Source: Dolomedes plantarius (taxonomy: Eukaryota; Arthropoda; Arachnida; Araneae; Dolomedidae). Taken from it: DNA of 64,000 bases. Of this stretch, positions 55,102-64,000 are shown piece after piece. Made by a program: the position numbers and the translations under genes. Each line of letters starts with the position of its first letter. Position 1 is the stretch's first letter. The notes under the pieces were generated by a model. That model was given only the letters and a program-made list of their open reading frames with translations, was not told the DNA's origin and made no database searches. The stretch spans positions 96,636,104 through 96,700,103 of the forward strand of contig OU015490.1 of NCBI GenBank assembly GCA_907164885.2, in the 5' to 3' direction.

Positions 55102-58050
55102 TAGGGTGCAACGAAAAAAACTTATCTTTTGAATTTCAATATGCTCTAGTTTTCAAAAGTTGCCTTTTAACAAAATAAAGACGGAAAGTAAATACTAGCG
55201 TAATTGGTGCATGTTTTCAGTTAGCGCAAGAAGGGCAAACTTTTAGTTTTTATTAAATTTTTGACAAATTTCGCGATTATTTTGAAATTGAATACACTTG
55301 TAGTACAAAACAGTCGCAAAATATGTAATTTAAACATTCCTTTTAGTCAGGAGACCTGCTAAACTGATTATATAATACGTTTTACTTCATAAAAATAGTA
55401 CACATAAAGGCACTTAAGGACGAAGCACTTAAAAGACACTCGGACATCACGGTGGAACGAAATTTTTTTTTCTGAATTTCAATATGCTCTAGTTTTCAAA
55501 AGTTGTCTTTTAAAATATAAATTAAGAATATAAAATCTTTTTGTTCTACTAAAATATTTTCAAGTGCCGCAAAAGGGTTTCAAAATGGATATTTTTATGA
55601 AAAAGTGATTATTTTTGTATTTTTTGTTAATTTCTCTTATAGTATATTAAAATAATGTATATTTTCTGTAAATAAAATATTCAAATTATGATATTTTAAC
55701 AAAAAACTTGCATATTCTAAGTATTTCTAATTTTTAGATGCCATAACAGAACAACTGACTTTGTGGAATTTCACGATTTCATCATATTAATTTTACAGTA
55801 GCATATTCTTATAATACACATTGGAATAAAAGAAAAAAAATTTAATTGACGGACCTTAATTAAAATAAAGAAATCACACTTATTTAGAAAAATATTAATG
55901 TAATGTCTATAAAGGCAAAACGTTATTTTGAAAAAAATATTCATGCTTTTCAAAAGTCCATAGTAATCACACATGGTTTCCATTACTTATTTCACTGACA
56001 CATTGAATTGTTTTTTTGTTTCAAATTTTGGCATTATCTTTTGAGAATGTATTTTTGTTTTTATCAATGTATCTCTTGCAGAAGTACCATGAACGGACAA
56101 GGATGACCCGGTAACTAATTTAACAATCCTTTCTACTACTTGTGTGTGACATGGAATGTTGTTGAAGTCAATAATTTAAATGAACTGCCCCTACGTCACC
56201 TATTTTGTTTCCTAGATGGAAAAACTAAAGGTCCAAATGAATTTGGAGGAGAAATAGGTAAACAACTAGAAAACTGCTATGAACTTCCAATGACTGAATA
56301 TTCACCTATTGAAAATAACATTCCATTACTAGAAATTAAGGATGATTTAAGTGTGGACCCAAAATATTTGTTAGAAATGTGTAATGCAATCTCTGTTGGA
56401 AAGTGCTCTTCTGATTTGTCCATGAGAAAACCAGGAAAATTTTGTCATTCACGATGGCTTACATTAGCAAACCGAATACTTCGCTTGTATGTGGGAATAG
56501 AATGTCCTTCAAAAAATCTCCGAATACTGACTGAGTACGTTTTGAAAGTTTATGCCCCAATTTCGTTTAACATAAAGCTGAAACCATCTTGTATCCATGG
56601 ATCGAAGCACTTGTGGAAACATGTAAGATATTTCCGTTACCTCAATAACACTCTTAAAAATGTAATTGACCCTGTCATTCAAAGAAATGCATACTTTTCC
56701 GCTTCTGAAAATCTCCTCCTTTGTATGATATTAGACGATCGCAGTCATGTAAGAGAGCTTGGATTACGCCGGATTCTAAAAGCAAAGGCGGAAAATGAAG
56801 GAGGCATCAGAAAGAATTTAGTTCCACGTATAAACTTTGATACCAAGGATTATATTGATATGATTCAATGGAATGATGTTAAAGTAACAGAACATCCTAT
56901 GACGTGTCATGTTTCTGATGACAAACTAAAAGTGTTTATAAAGGAAGCAAAAGAATCTGATCACGAGAAACAAATTATTGACTTCAACAACATTCCATGT
57001 CACACACAAGTAGTAGACAGGATTGTTATATTAGTTACCGGGCCATCCCTGTCCGTTCATGGTACTTCTGCAAGAGATGTATTGATAAAAACAAAAATAC
57101 ATTCTCAAAAGATAATGCCAAAATTTGAAACAATAAAACAGTTCAATGTGTCAGTGAAATAAGTAATGGAAACCATGTGTGATTACTATGGACTTTTGAA
57201 AAGCATGAATATTTTTTTCAAAATAACGTTTTGCCTTTATAGACATTACATTAATATTTTTCAAAATAAGTGTGATTTGTTTATTTTTACTAAGGTCCGT
57301 CAATTAAAAATTGTTTTTCTTTTGTTTCATTGTGTATTATAAGAATATGCTACTGTAAAATTAATATGATGAAAATCGCGAAATTCCACCAAATCAGTTG
57401 TTCTGTTATGGCATCTAAAAATTAGAAATACTTAGAATATGCAAGTTTCCTGTCAAAATATAATATTTTGAATGTTTTATTTACAGAAAATATACATTAT
57501 TTTAATATACTATAAGAGAAATTAACAAAAAATACAAAAATAATCACTTTTTCATAAAAATATCCATTTTGAAACCCCTTTGCGGCACTTAAAAATATTT
57601 TAGTAGAGCAAAAATATTTTATATTCTTAATTTTAATTTTAAAAGACAACTTTTGGAAAGTAGAGCATATTGAAATTCAGAAAAGTTTTTTTTCGTTCCA
57701 CCGTGATGTCCGAGTGTCTTTTAAGTGCCTCGTCCTTAAGTGCCTTTATGTGTACTATTTTTATGAAGTAAAACGTATTATATAATCAGTTTAGCGGGTC
57801 TCCTCACTAAAAGGAATGTTTAAATTATATATTTTGCTACTTTTTTGTACTACAAGTGTATTCAATTTCAAAATAATTGCGAAATTTGTCAAAAATTTAA
57901 TAAAAACCAAAAGTTTGCCCTTCTTGCGCTAACTGAAAACATGCACCAATTACGCTAATATTTACTTTCCGTCTTTATTTTGTTAAAAGGCAACTTTTGA
58001 AAACTAGAGCATATTGAAATTCAAAAAAAAGTTTTTTTCGTTCCACTCTA
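55102..58050 (+). mobile_element. foldback element with arms of about 1.08 kb
   Basis: Inserted in the Tc1. Terminal sequence TAGGGTGCAACGAAAAAAAC on the left and TAGAGTGGAACGAAAAAAAC inverted on the right. Left arm 55102-56177 and right arm 56972-58050 are reverse complements, roughly 97% alike by eye. The unique loop is 56178-56971. Flanks CTGTACAA (55094-55101) and CTATACAA (58051-58058) form an 8-bp target duplication with one difference. A subterminal copy of the end (GGTGGAACGAAA...) recurs inside each arm, near 55450 and 57700. Confidence 0.92.
56140..57162 (+). CDS. uncharacterised transposon-borne protein, N-terminally truncated
   Basis: A 340-codon open frame. Residues about 1-12 are artificial: they read the left arm, the antisense of the C-terminal coding region. 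From about residue 13 the real protein begins (NELPLRHLFCFLDGKTKGP). Visible landmarks: HSRWLTLANRILRLYVG at 103-119, NVIDPVIQRNAYFSASENLLL mid-protein (shortened here: VIDPVIQRNAYFSASEN), RELGLRRILKAK, and a C-terminal IPCHTQVVDRIVILVT and KMPKFETIK-like end (KIMPKF). Residues from about 278 onward are encoded by the right arm. From memory, this matches a protein repeated in many arthropod genomes and annotated only as uncharacterised, with no known activity. It has lost its N-terminal part. Whether it is expressed is unknown. Confidence 0.6.
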   Translation: MCVTWNVVEVNNLNELPLRHLFCFLDGKTKGPNEFGGEIGKQLENCYELPMTEYSPIENNIPLLEIKDDLSVDPKYLLEMCNAISVGKCSSDLSMRKPGKFCHSRWLTLANRILRLYVGIECPSKNLRILTEYVLKVYAPISFNIKLKPSCIHGSKHLWKHVRYFRYLNNTLKNVIDPVIQRNAYFSASENLLLCMILDDRSHVRELGLRRILKAKAENEGGIRKNLVPRINFDTKDYIDMIQWNDVKVTEHPMTCHVSDDKLKVFIKEAKESDHEKQIIDFNNIPCHTQVVDRIVILVTGPSLSVHGTSARDVLIKTKIHSQKIMPKFETIKQFNVSVK

Positions 58051-58566
58051 CTATACAAGGGCATGGTGGCTCAATCATGGTCTGGGGTGTTTTTCGTGGC
58101 ACAGTTTCGGATCTTCGGTGCGTGTACCAACCTCCCTCCATGCAATTCGGTACGTAGAGTTGCTGGGTGATCACCTCCATCCGTTTATTCTGTTCTGTTA
58201 TCCGCACGGTAATGGAGTTTTCCAGCAAGACAACTGTACCTCTCACAAGTCCCGGTTGGCTACTGGCTGGTTTGATGAGCATTCCTCTGACTTCTCTGTC
58301 ATGAATTGGCCCCCTAGAAGCCCAGACTTAAATCCTATTGAGCATCTTTGGGATGTTTAGGAACAAGGCGTGAAAGGCCATCACACAGCACCAAAGAACC
58401 TTAATGAATTATGGACAGCTTTAGCCAATATTTGGCAAGCCATTCCCGTGGAACGTTTCTAGAAACTTGTTGAATCTATGCCTCGTCGTGTGGCAGTCGT
58501 TATCAAGGCTAGAGGAGGCCCAACTCGTTACTAGGTAGGTATCCCTAATTCAGTGGCACTTCAGTG

Positions 58567-58860
58567 TATAATATAGGGTTGATTTTATAAGGTGGATTTT
58601 GAATCAAGTAAATATGAAAGACCATTGATCACAACTACAGAAAATTCATTTAAATAAATTGTGAAAGCTTGGAATTTAAAACCTCAAAGAGATAGGGGTT
58701 ATCTGTGTTATATTGACCCCTAAGCAAGAATGCTCATAACACTTAAATTATTTTTCAAAAGAGATTTAATTTGCTGGCTGATCATTTCAATTGGATAGCT
58801 GCATGTTTTAAACTTGTTAAAGTACTCTAGTAACTATTAATAATTGCAGGAAATATTTTT
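58567..58860. other. no recognisable feature
   Basis: AT-rich spacer. Confidence 0.4.
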
Positions 58861-58873
58861 TTTATTTTCGTGT

Positions 58874-58963
58874 CAGTGGTCCAAATTGCACATATGTTCG
58901 TGTAATATGAACCGAACTAAATATATGTAATATAGTAATATATGTAATATAGACCACTGACAC
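58874..58963. mobile_element. very short inverted-repeat element
   Basis: CAGTGGTCC at the left and inverted GACCACTG at the right. Flanking GTGT and ACAC extend the pairing. Motifs such as GTGTAATATGAACC recur near 60190-60240, at the other end of the neighbouring pogo-like remnant, so this may be one terminus of that element. Confidence 0.5.
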
Positions 58964-59024
58964 GAGAATAAAAAGTATGATATACAATGAAAGACTGACG
59001 CACAAAACTGTGCTTTTAGTAAAT

Positions 59025-60150
59025 TCATTTCAAGTACAGCAATCACCACAATAATAGTGTATCGGGTTGGTTATGTTGGAGCAATCCTCATGCACCCATG
59101 AGCAACATTTTGCGCATTTGATCCAGTCTTCCTCCGTACTCTCCCCGCAGGCTGCGCTGAAAGTAAACGGTTCAGTAACATGGTTCACAGCTGTCTCCTG
59201 ACCGGAGGTTCCTAGGGATGTCCCTACTGAGACCCTTGGAGCAGCCGGGCGTTTTTGCTCTGTCGTCTTCTTCTGTGCATGAATATCTTTTTGATATTTC
59301 TTTGTTACTCTTTCCTTTTACCTACGCTGTTGGATGTCCAGCTTTGGTCGCTTCTTTTTATTGTTTTTCTGCAACGACTTTCTTGAAACGGGATGAAGTC
59401 AGAACAGGGGCCTCTAAAGTGTTTCCCTTTCTCTTTCTTAGTCATCTTTGTACGCAATGAGGAAGGGGACTGATGTCTTTCACTGAGAATATTTTATTAC
59501 TAGAGGGAACGGGGAAAATCTCCTGGTCTACATCTTCTGAAGTTGGGTCTTCGGAAACAATCGTGTTCTGTTGGACTGTAGCGTCAAGTATTGGGTTGAT
59601 GGGAGCTACGTTTTCTGGCAAGTGGTCGTTGGTATCGTCTTCTGATGTGACTCCCGGTGGGCCTTTATCAGAATCTTCGGATGGACCGAAGTCGAAATCA
59701 TGAAATACATGGCGATTGATAGGCCAAATCCCACCTGCATGGAAATCATTGGCAGCGGTTTCAAGAGCAGTTCCAAAGGCTGTATCCGATGGGTAGTATG
59801 CGAAGGAAGTGATAGTATGATCTCCCCTGCATCTCTGGCCAATTCTCTAGCCTCGAGATTTTGAGGCTATAGAATTGGCCTACAATATATTTTTTGGACA
59901 TATGTCCGTCGAGAATGAAGAAAACCTTCCTGTTCTTGTCAGGTTTAGCTAAACTATTGAAATGTTTCATCCATTCACTGAAGAGCTCTATCGTCATCCA
60001 ACCTTTTTCCTGGCATTTGAAAAGAGTTCCTGGAGGAGCTTCTGGTTCCGGCTCCAGCTTCTATCGCTTACGCGGAAACACTGCCATCGGTGGGATGATG
60101 GGACCAGCAGCACTCATTGTGCAGACAAATGTAACGTTATTTCCCTTCTC
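59025..60150 (-). pseudogene. pogo/Tigger-like (DDE_1) transposase with C-terminal zinc finger
   Basis: Minus strand, in order: TMSAAGPIIPPMAVFP (60120-60070), APPGTLF, GWMTIELFSEWMKHF (60002), KVFFILDGHMS (second catalytic Asp, about 59900), AGEIILSLPSHTTHRIQPL (59830-59775, shifted frame), a proline/serine-rich linker, and a PHD-like zinc finger (WIKCAKCCSWVHEDC, HYYCGDC) to a stop near 59032. This is the C-terminal half of a pogo/CENP-B-type DDE_1 enzyme. The N-terminal DNA-binding part is missing, and frameshifts near 59870 and 59760 break it. Confidence 0.8.
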
Positions 60151-61013
60151 TGCAGATGTTATAGATCCAAGGTGTCTACAACGTGCAATATGGACTAGTG
60201 GTCCATATTACACAACAGCGCATGGTTCATATTACACGCATGGACGGAGCAACGTTGTTTCGAATCACATAACGCTATGCAAAATAGTGCGCATGAAATG
60301 CATGTATGAATTGTTAAAAAAATAAGTGCACTTTCTTCTATTAACGTGCAAATTATATTACAATTTCCTAACAGCAGAAAGTAATACTTTCATTTTAACA
60401 TACACTTTCATTTTAAAATACCTGTTACATCAATGATCATATAAACCTAAAACACAATTTCATAATCGTCCAAATGCAGGCTCACATGTACAAATCACCT
60501 CGTGCTTTGGATAACACTAATATTATCTAAAGGCAATGGGATGGTTCTGCTATCTAGTCGTGAACAGATAAATTTCCACATGGTCCATAATACATAGATC
60601 TCCCCTATATATACAGGATATATACCCGTTTCGAATGTCCGTTTCTACAACCACTGGATTCAGGTATTAAGTTCCAATAATTTCTCCCGGGTACCAGATG
60701 CTTAGTTCCTGTACAATCCCTAGCGGGTACCGCAGTTGCTATGAGAAAATTTGCAGGACTCCATCTACTTCACTCTACATTACATGCATAAAATAACTTT
60801 AAATAGACGTTTACTATGGAAGTTTTAAAAAATCATCTCCGTAAAAATCTTGTACCTGGAATGTATATATTTATTTCATTTTGGTTTTAAATAAATGAGA
60901 CTAAATACTCCAATTCAATGTACTCAGTCAACTGCAACTAATGAAAAGCTATATAACACTTAAGTTTGCTAGTGACAGAGCGACTGAATTAAATTGAAAT
61001 AAATTGCATCAAA
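60151..61013. other. no gene; pogo subterminal motifs then spacer
   Basis: 60185-60240 holds several TGGTCCATATTACAC-type motifs. 60600-60760 is GC-richer (CCCGGGTACC, GCGGGTACC). No coding sequence recognised. Confidence 0.45.
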
Positions 61014-61015
61014 TA

Positions 61016-62113
61016 CACTATCTACCAATAAGTATTTGGACACCTGTGATAGAAAAGAAAAACAAAATTTATTCATATTCAATAGTTAATTCAGCCTCCA
61101 CGAGAGGCAATTGCATCCTCAATCCTTCGGGGCATGCTTTCTACAATTAAGGTAGTCCTTGTATGAAGGCTAGTGGTATTTTCTTCCACTTGGCTTGGAG
61201 AATATATGTAAGTGTATCATCACCAAATTTTGGACGGTTGTTGCACCCCTTAATTTGAAGATCCAATTCGTCCCAGAGGTTCTTGATAGGGTTCAAGTCT
61301 GGGCTTTGAGAAAGCCAGTCCATTCGGTTGACCCCATTGTCAACATGCTTCCATGGTGGGCCTCGCAATATGACACCTTGTGTTGTCGTCCTGGAAGTAA
61401 CATGGGTCCAACCCGTAAAACTGCCACAACGTAGGAAGTACACTGTCATCCAAAATAGTGCAGTAGGCGTCGGCGTTGATCTTACCATGAATGGGGACCA
61501 AGGGTCCCAGTTCATACCAGGAGAAACACCCCCAGACCATAATTCCAAATCCGTCGAACTTTTCTGTGAGCACAACGAATTTTGGCAGTATACGTTCTCC
61601 AGGCAGACGCTAGACCAGACCCTGCCATCCGAAACGGTAGAGGGTGCACCTTGATTCGTCACTCCAGAGAACCCACTTCCACTGATCTTCGGTCCACTTT
61701 CGACATGCTTTGCACCACTTTGACCAAGCAGCGCGGTTGGACTTCAAAAGCTTACGGTCGGTAGTACGACCAGGAAAACCAAGCATATGTGCTTCCTTAC
61801 GGATGGTATTCATCTAAACAACTCTCCCGGATGCCTGTTGAAACTCCTGGACTATGTGGGCCATCGGTTGGGTGCGGTTCTTCCGAATTTCTCTGGGCAG
61901 CTCCTGTCGGTCTCTATCCCCCAGTTTCGTGGGTCTGTCGACTAGGGGCAAATTCCGACAATCTCCGCTCACCTTCCACATCTGAATCACATAGGCACTG
62001 TTAATTTTGGGCAATACAACTCGCTAGATATGTCTCTTAAGGATTGGCCATTTCTGTGATACCCTATGAATAGACCTTTCTCGAAATCAGATAACTCTGC
62101 ACTTCGGGGCATC
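61016..62113 (-). pseudogene. Tc1-like transposase and left terminus
   Basis: The left end CACTATCTACCAATAAGTAT is Tc1-like and preceded by TA; the right end is missing. Minus-strand coding starts MPRSAELSDFEKGLFIGYH at 62113. It continues QPMAHIVQEFQQASG, WCKACRKWTEDQWKWVLWSDESR (first Asp), [28 protein letters not shown] (second Asp) and SPDLNPIKN, where the catalytic Glu reads Lys, and ends RRIEDAIASRGG. Several frameshifts and stops. The Glu to Lys change and broken frame make it dead. Confidence 0.85.
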
Positions 62114-62569
62114 TTGTATGAGATTAATGGCAATGTTGTTTCCTACACGTTATTTAACGATAGAGGGTGTGATGTATATCAGGACCGCAGATCAGCACCC
62201 TAGCCATTCGGCTATCGTCCGGGTCTCATCTGTGGTAGATTCAAACACTTTTTCTTTTTCCATTTCAAACTTTTATTTAAGTCGCTTTGAAATTTTCCTT
62301 GTGATTCACTTTAAACATTCACGTTACCATTTCTGTACGTGTCAAATGACTATTGGCCACTATATGGGATCCGTAATGACGCTGTAACAAGATCTTGCCT
62401 TCCGAAAACTAATCACCACTTATGCAACTCCTTGCACACAAACAGATAGCAGTATCTGAAATCAGACAAGTGTGGAGAATGATTCCGCAGCCCGGAAAGA
62501 AATCGATTAACTAGTATGCCTTAAATACAGGAAGGAATACTATCTGCTTATATTTAAAGGTAATATCAA
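62114..62569. other. spacer with a SINE-like head
   Basis: At about 62185-62225, the minus strand reads GATAGCCGAATGGCTAGGG, a tRNA-like box A region, without a box B at the right distance. The rest is unrecognised. Confidence 0.35.
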
Positions 62570-63620
62570 CTCAACTGTTAAGCAGCATCAGAGTTTTGAA
62601 ATATTTCCTACCCAACTCATGGAATTTCCTCGATCCATAAATTTGGAATAATAGTTGTACGTCAAATACATAATATTTTTAGAAACGTGAATACCAGATT
62701 AAAAAAAGACTAAAGCAAGCAACATGATTAGAGTAACTCACAAGGATCGTGACACTTCGCAAAATCTCACCCAAAATGTCGCCCAAAATTCAAAGACTGA
62801 TCAAGAACTAAACAGAGAAATTTAAGAACTTCACGATCAGAACAAGTCTGCACTTTTATCAGGCCTCATTAGATGAGACATAGACTATTTTTGATTTATG
62901 GTAATACAATCTTATCCTATTTCAAGACATTTCATAAAATCTACTTTTCGGAGTATTTCAATGATAACTGAAACTACAACACGAGAATATCACGGGAATA
63001 TCATTAAAACTACAACACGAGAGGTCATCCTTAGGCTATTTTAGACACTAATACAATGAAGGCGTAATTAAATTATCAATTATGAGGGGCCGAGTTACAA
63101 AAAAAAAATAATTTCTTTTTAAAAAAAATTCTAATTGTTTTTCTTATACGAGCTATAAAAAACACTAAAAAATACTTTAAAAATTTGAAATTTTGTTTTA
63201 AAATTATCTAGAATTGAAAATTTAAAGCAAGTGTATTTTGTGATGTATCCACTGTACCAAGTGCTTTATATTCATCTATTTTCTTTTCTTTTTACTTTGG
63301 ACAGTTTTGAAAATAATTTGTCTTCTGGGCCTATAAAAATCTTGTTCATTTAACAATTATAGCTTTAAAGGTCAAAAAGTGCTTTCATTCAGCAAAGATG
63401 TTGCTTCGAAGAAAACATTTTCCAAATTTTTCTCCAGGTCTTGACTTCAATTTTTTTTTTTTTAAACTTGAAATTCCATATTTTGGTGTTTTTGTTGAAA
63501 ATATTTTGTTGTATATTCTGAAGACGTTCTACCGATTTTTCACTTGTTTTTAGGATGGGCAAAACGAAGCCCTGCCTCCGTCAGTGATGCTGTTTTTTTA
63601 ATAAGTATCATATTGGTTTG
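62570..63620 (-). repeat. dispersed repeat, inverted partner of 6720-7805
   Basis: Reverse-complement match to 6720-7805, including the doubled CTACAACACGAGA motif (62972 and 63010). Confidence 0.75.
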
Positions 63621-63684
63621 GCGTGGAGCACTACGGTACTTTTTTGCTACATGACGGCTAATTTGACCGGGATCTACTGCTTAA

Positions 63685-64000
63685 CCCGCGAGCACTCGCA
63701 CCCAATTTCGAACACGAGAACTCGCGCCGGGTATCTCAAACGCGAGTTCATTTCTGCTATTTAAATATCAATTAATATTGTTTATATGCAAACCTTACGT
63801 AACTAAAGAACATAAAATAATAAATTAAACATTTTTAGTGAATTTTAATAATACTTACATTTTTTATAGACAATTTTTACAAACTATATACTGATGTTCA
63901 TTACAGAGACATTTTTCACATTTTTGGCACATAAACTTAGTTTTTCTGTCTTTATTACTTGGGCAAATTTAGCATCGTTCATATTTTGACTGGGCCAATG
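63685..64000 (-). mobile_element. piggyBac transposon, terminus and transposase C-terminal tail (runs off window)
   Basis: A TTAA at 63681-63684 is followed by CCCGCGAGCACTCGCACCC, a piggyBac-style end, and by inverted/subterminal GCGAGTTC-type motifs. On the minus strand, from the window edge at 64000 to about 63870, the frame reads YERC, stop, ICPSNKDRKTKFMCQKCEKCLC and EHQYIVCKNCL with a stop. This is the cysteine-rich C-terminal domain of a piggyBac transposase that binds the ends. The catalytic core would lie beyond the window. One stop is visible. Confidence 0.8.

Larger units (their letters stand above)
54392..58566 (+). mobile_element. Tc1-like transposon split by a foldback element
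   Basis: Ends CACTGAAGTGCCACTGAAT and its inverse, with TA on both sides. Without the 2949-bp insertion and its 8-bp duplication the element is 1218 bp, normal for Tc1. The transposase starts MGTLPDLDAFDRGQIV near 54539. Blocks: helix-turn-helix (ISEIVIQLGFSGSTVSRVY), RTVQRSIHRMGFGSRRPTR, SDESRF near 55003, and, after the insertion, FQQDNCTSH (second Asp, 58221) and SPDLNPIEHLWDV. Asp-Glu spacing is 36. Stops and frameshifts are present. Confidence 0.88.

Noticed and set aside
62185..62225. Possible tRNA gene on the minus strand
   Set aside because: Only a box A-like region; no box B at the right distance.

Overview
This is a eukaryotic, very AT-rich window that looks like intergenic, transposon-dense DNA from an arthropod. 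A spider or other arachnid is my best guess. That guess rests on the mix of Tc1, mariner, BEL/Pao, Copia, Harbinger and piggyBac protein remnants, which resemble spider repeat proteins I remember. It is inference, not a search result. I see no host gene, rRNA gene or functional tRNA gene. Almost every recognisable protein is a transposon or retrotransposon remnant with stops, frameshifts or internal deletions. The nearest to intact are a Tc1 transposase at 39134-40174, whose first catalytic Asp reads Asn, and a Tc1 transposase at 41936-43033 with a single premature stop.

Layout. 1-12 kb: a tandem-repeat patch split by a pogo-like element, a decayed Tc1, a mariner scrap, a piggyBac deletion derivative, a remnant of an unclassified transposon-type protein, and a BEL/Pao fragment lying between (TA)n tracts. 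12-17 kb: inverted-repeat arm 1 with a PIF/Harbinger element that later received a SINE, a TTAA-flanked MITE and a short unknown repeat. 17-27 kb: a Gypsy tail, a SINE tail, a Tc1 (copy A), a deleted BEL/Pao, a mariner pseudogene and a hAT scrap. 27-31 kb: arm 1 of a second inverted duplication with a 964-bp TTA-flanked element and a Ginger-like element. 31-38 kb: a Jockey tail, a possible LTR, a Copia pol remnant and several MITEs. 38-43 kb: arm 2 of the second duplication holding the near-intact Tc1, then Tc1 copy B. 43-47 kb: a solo LTR, then piggyBac, Jockey and hAT scraps packed end to end. 47-54 kb: arm 2 of the Harbinger duplication, with two later Tc1/mariner insertions. 54-58.6 kb: a Tc1 split by a 2.9-kb foldback element. 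58.6-64 kb: a pogo-like remnant, a Tc1 remnant, the partner of the 6.7-kb repeat, and the end of another piggyBac.

The most interesting points are three. First, the foldback element at 55102-58050 has arms of about 1.08 kb that both derive from one end of a parent element; it carries an uncharacterised 340-codon reading frame and is flanked by an 8-bp duplication. Second, several inverted repeat pairs are nested around about 33-36 kb, suggesting an old, eroded palindrome or inverted segmental duplication. Third, the paired arms act as each other's pre-insertion sites, so target-site duplications of nested elements can be read directly. All similarities were judged by eye.
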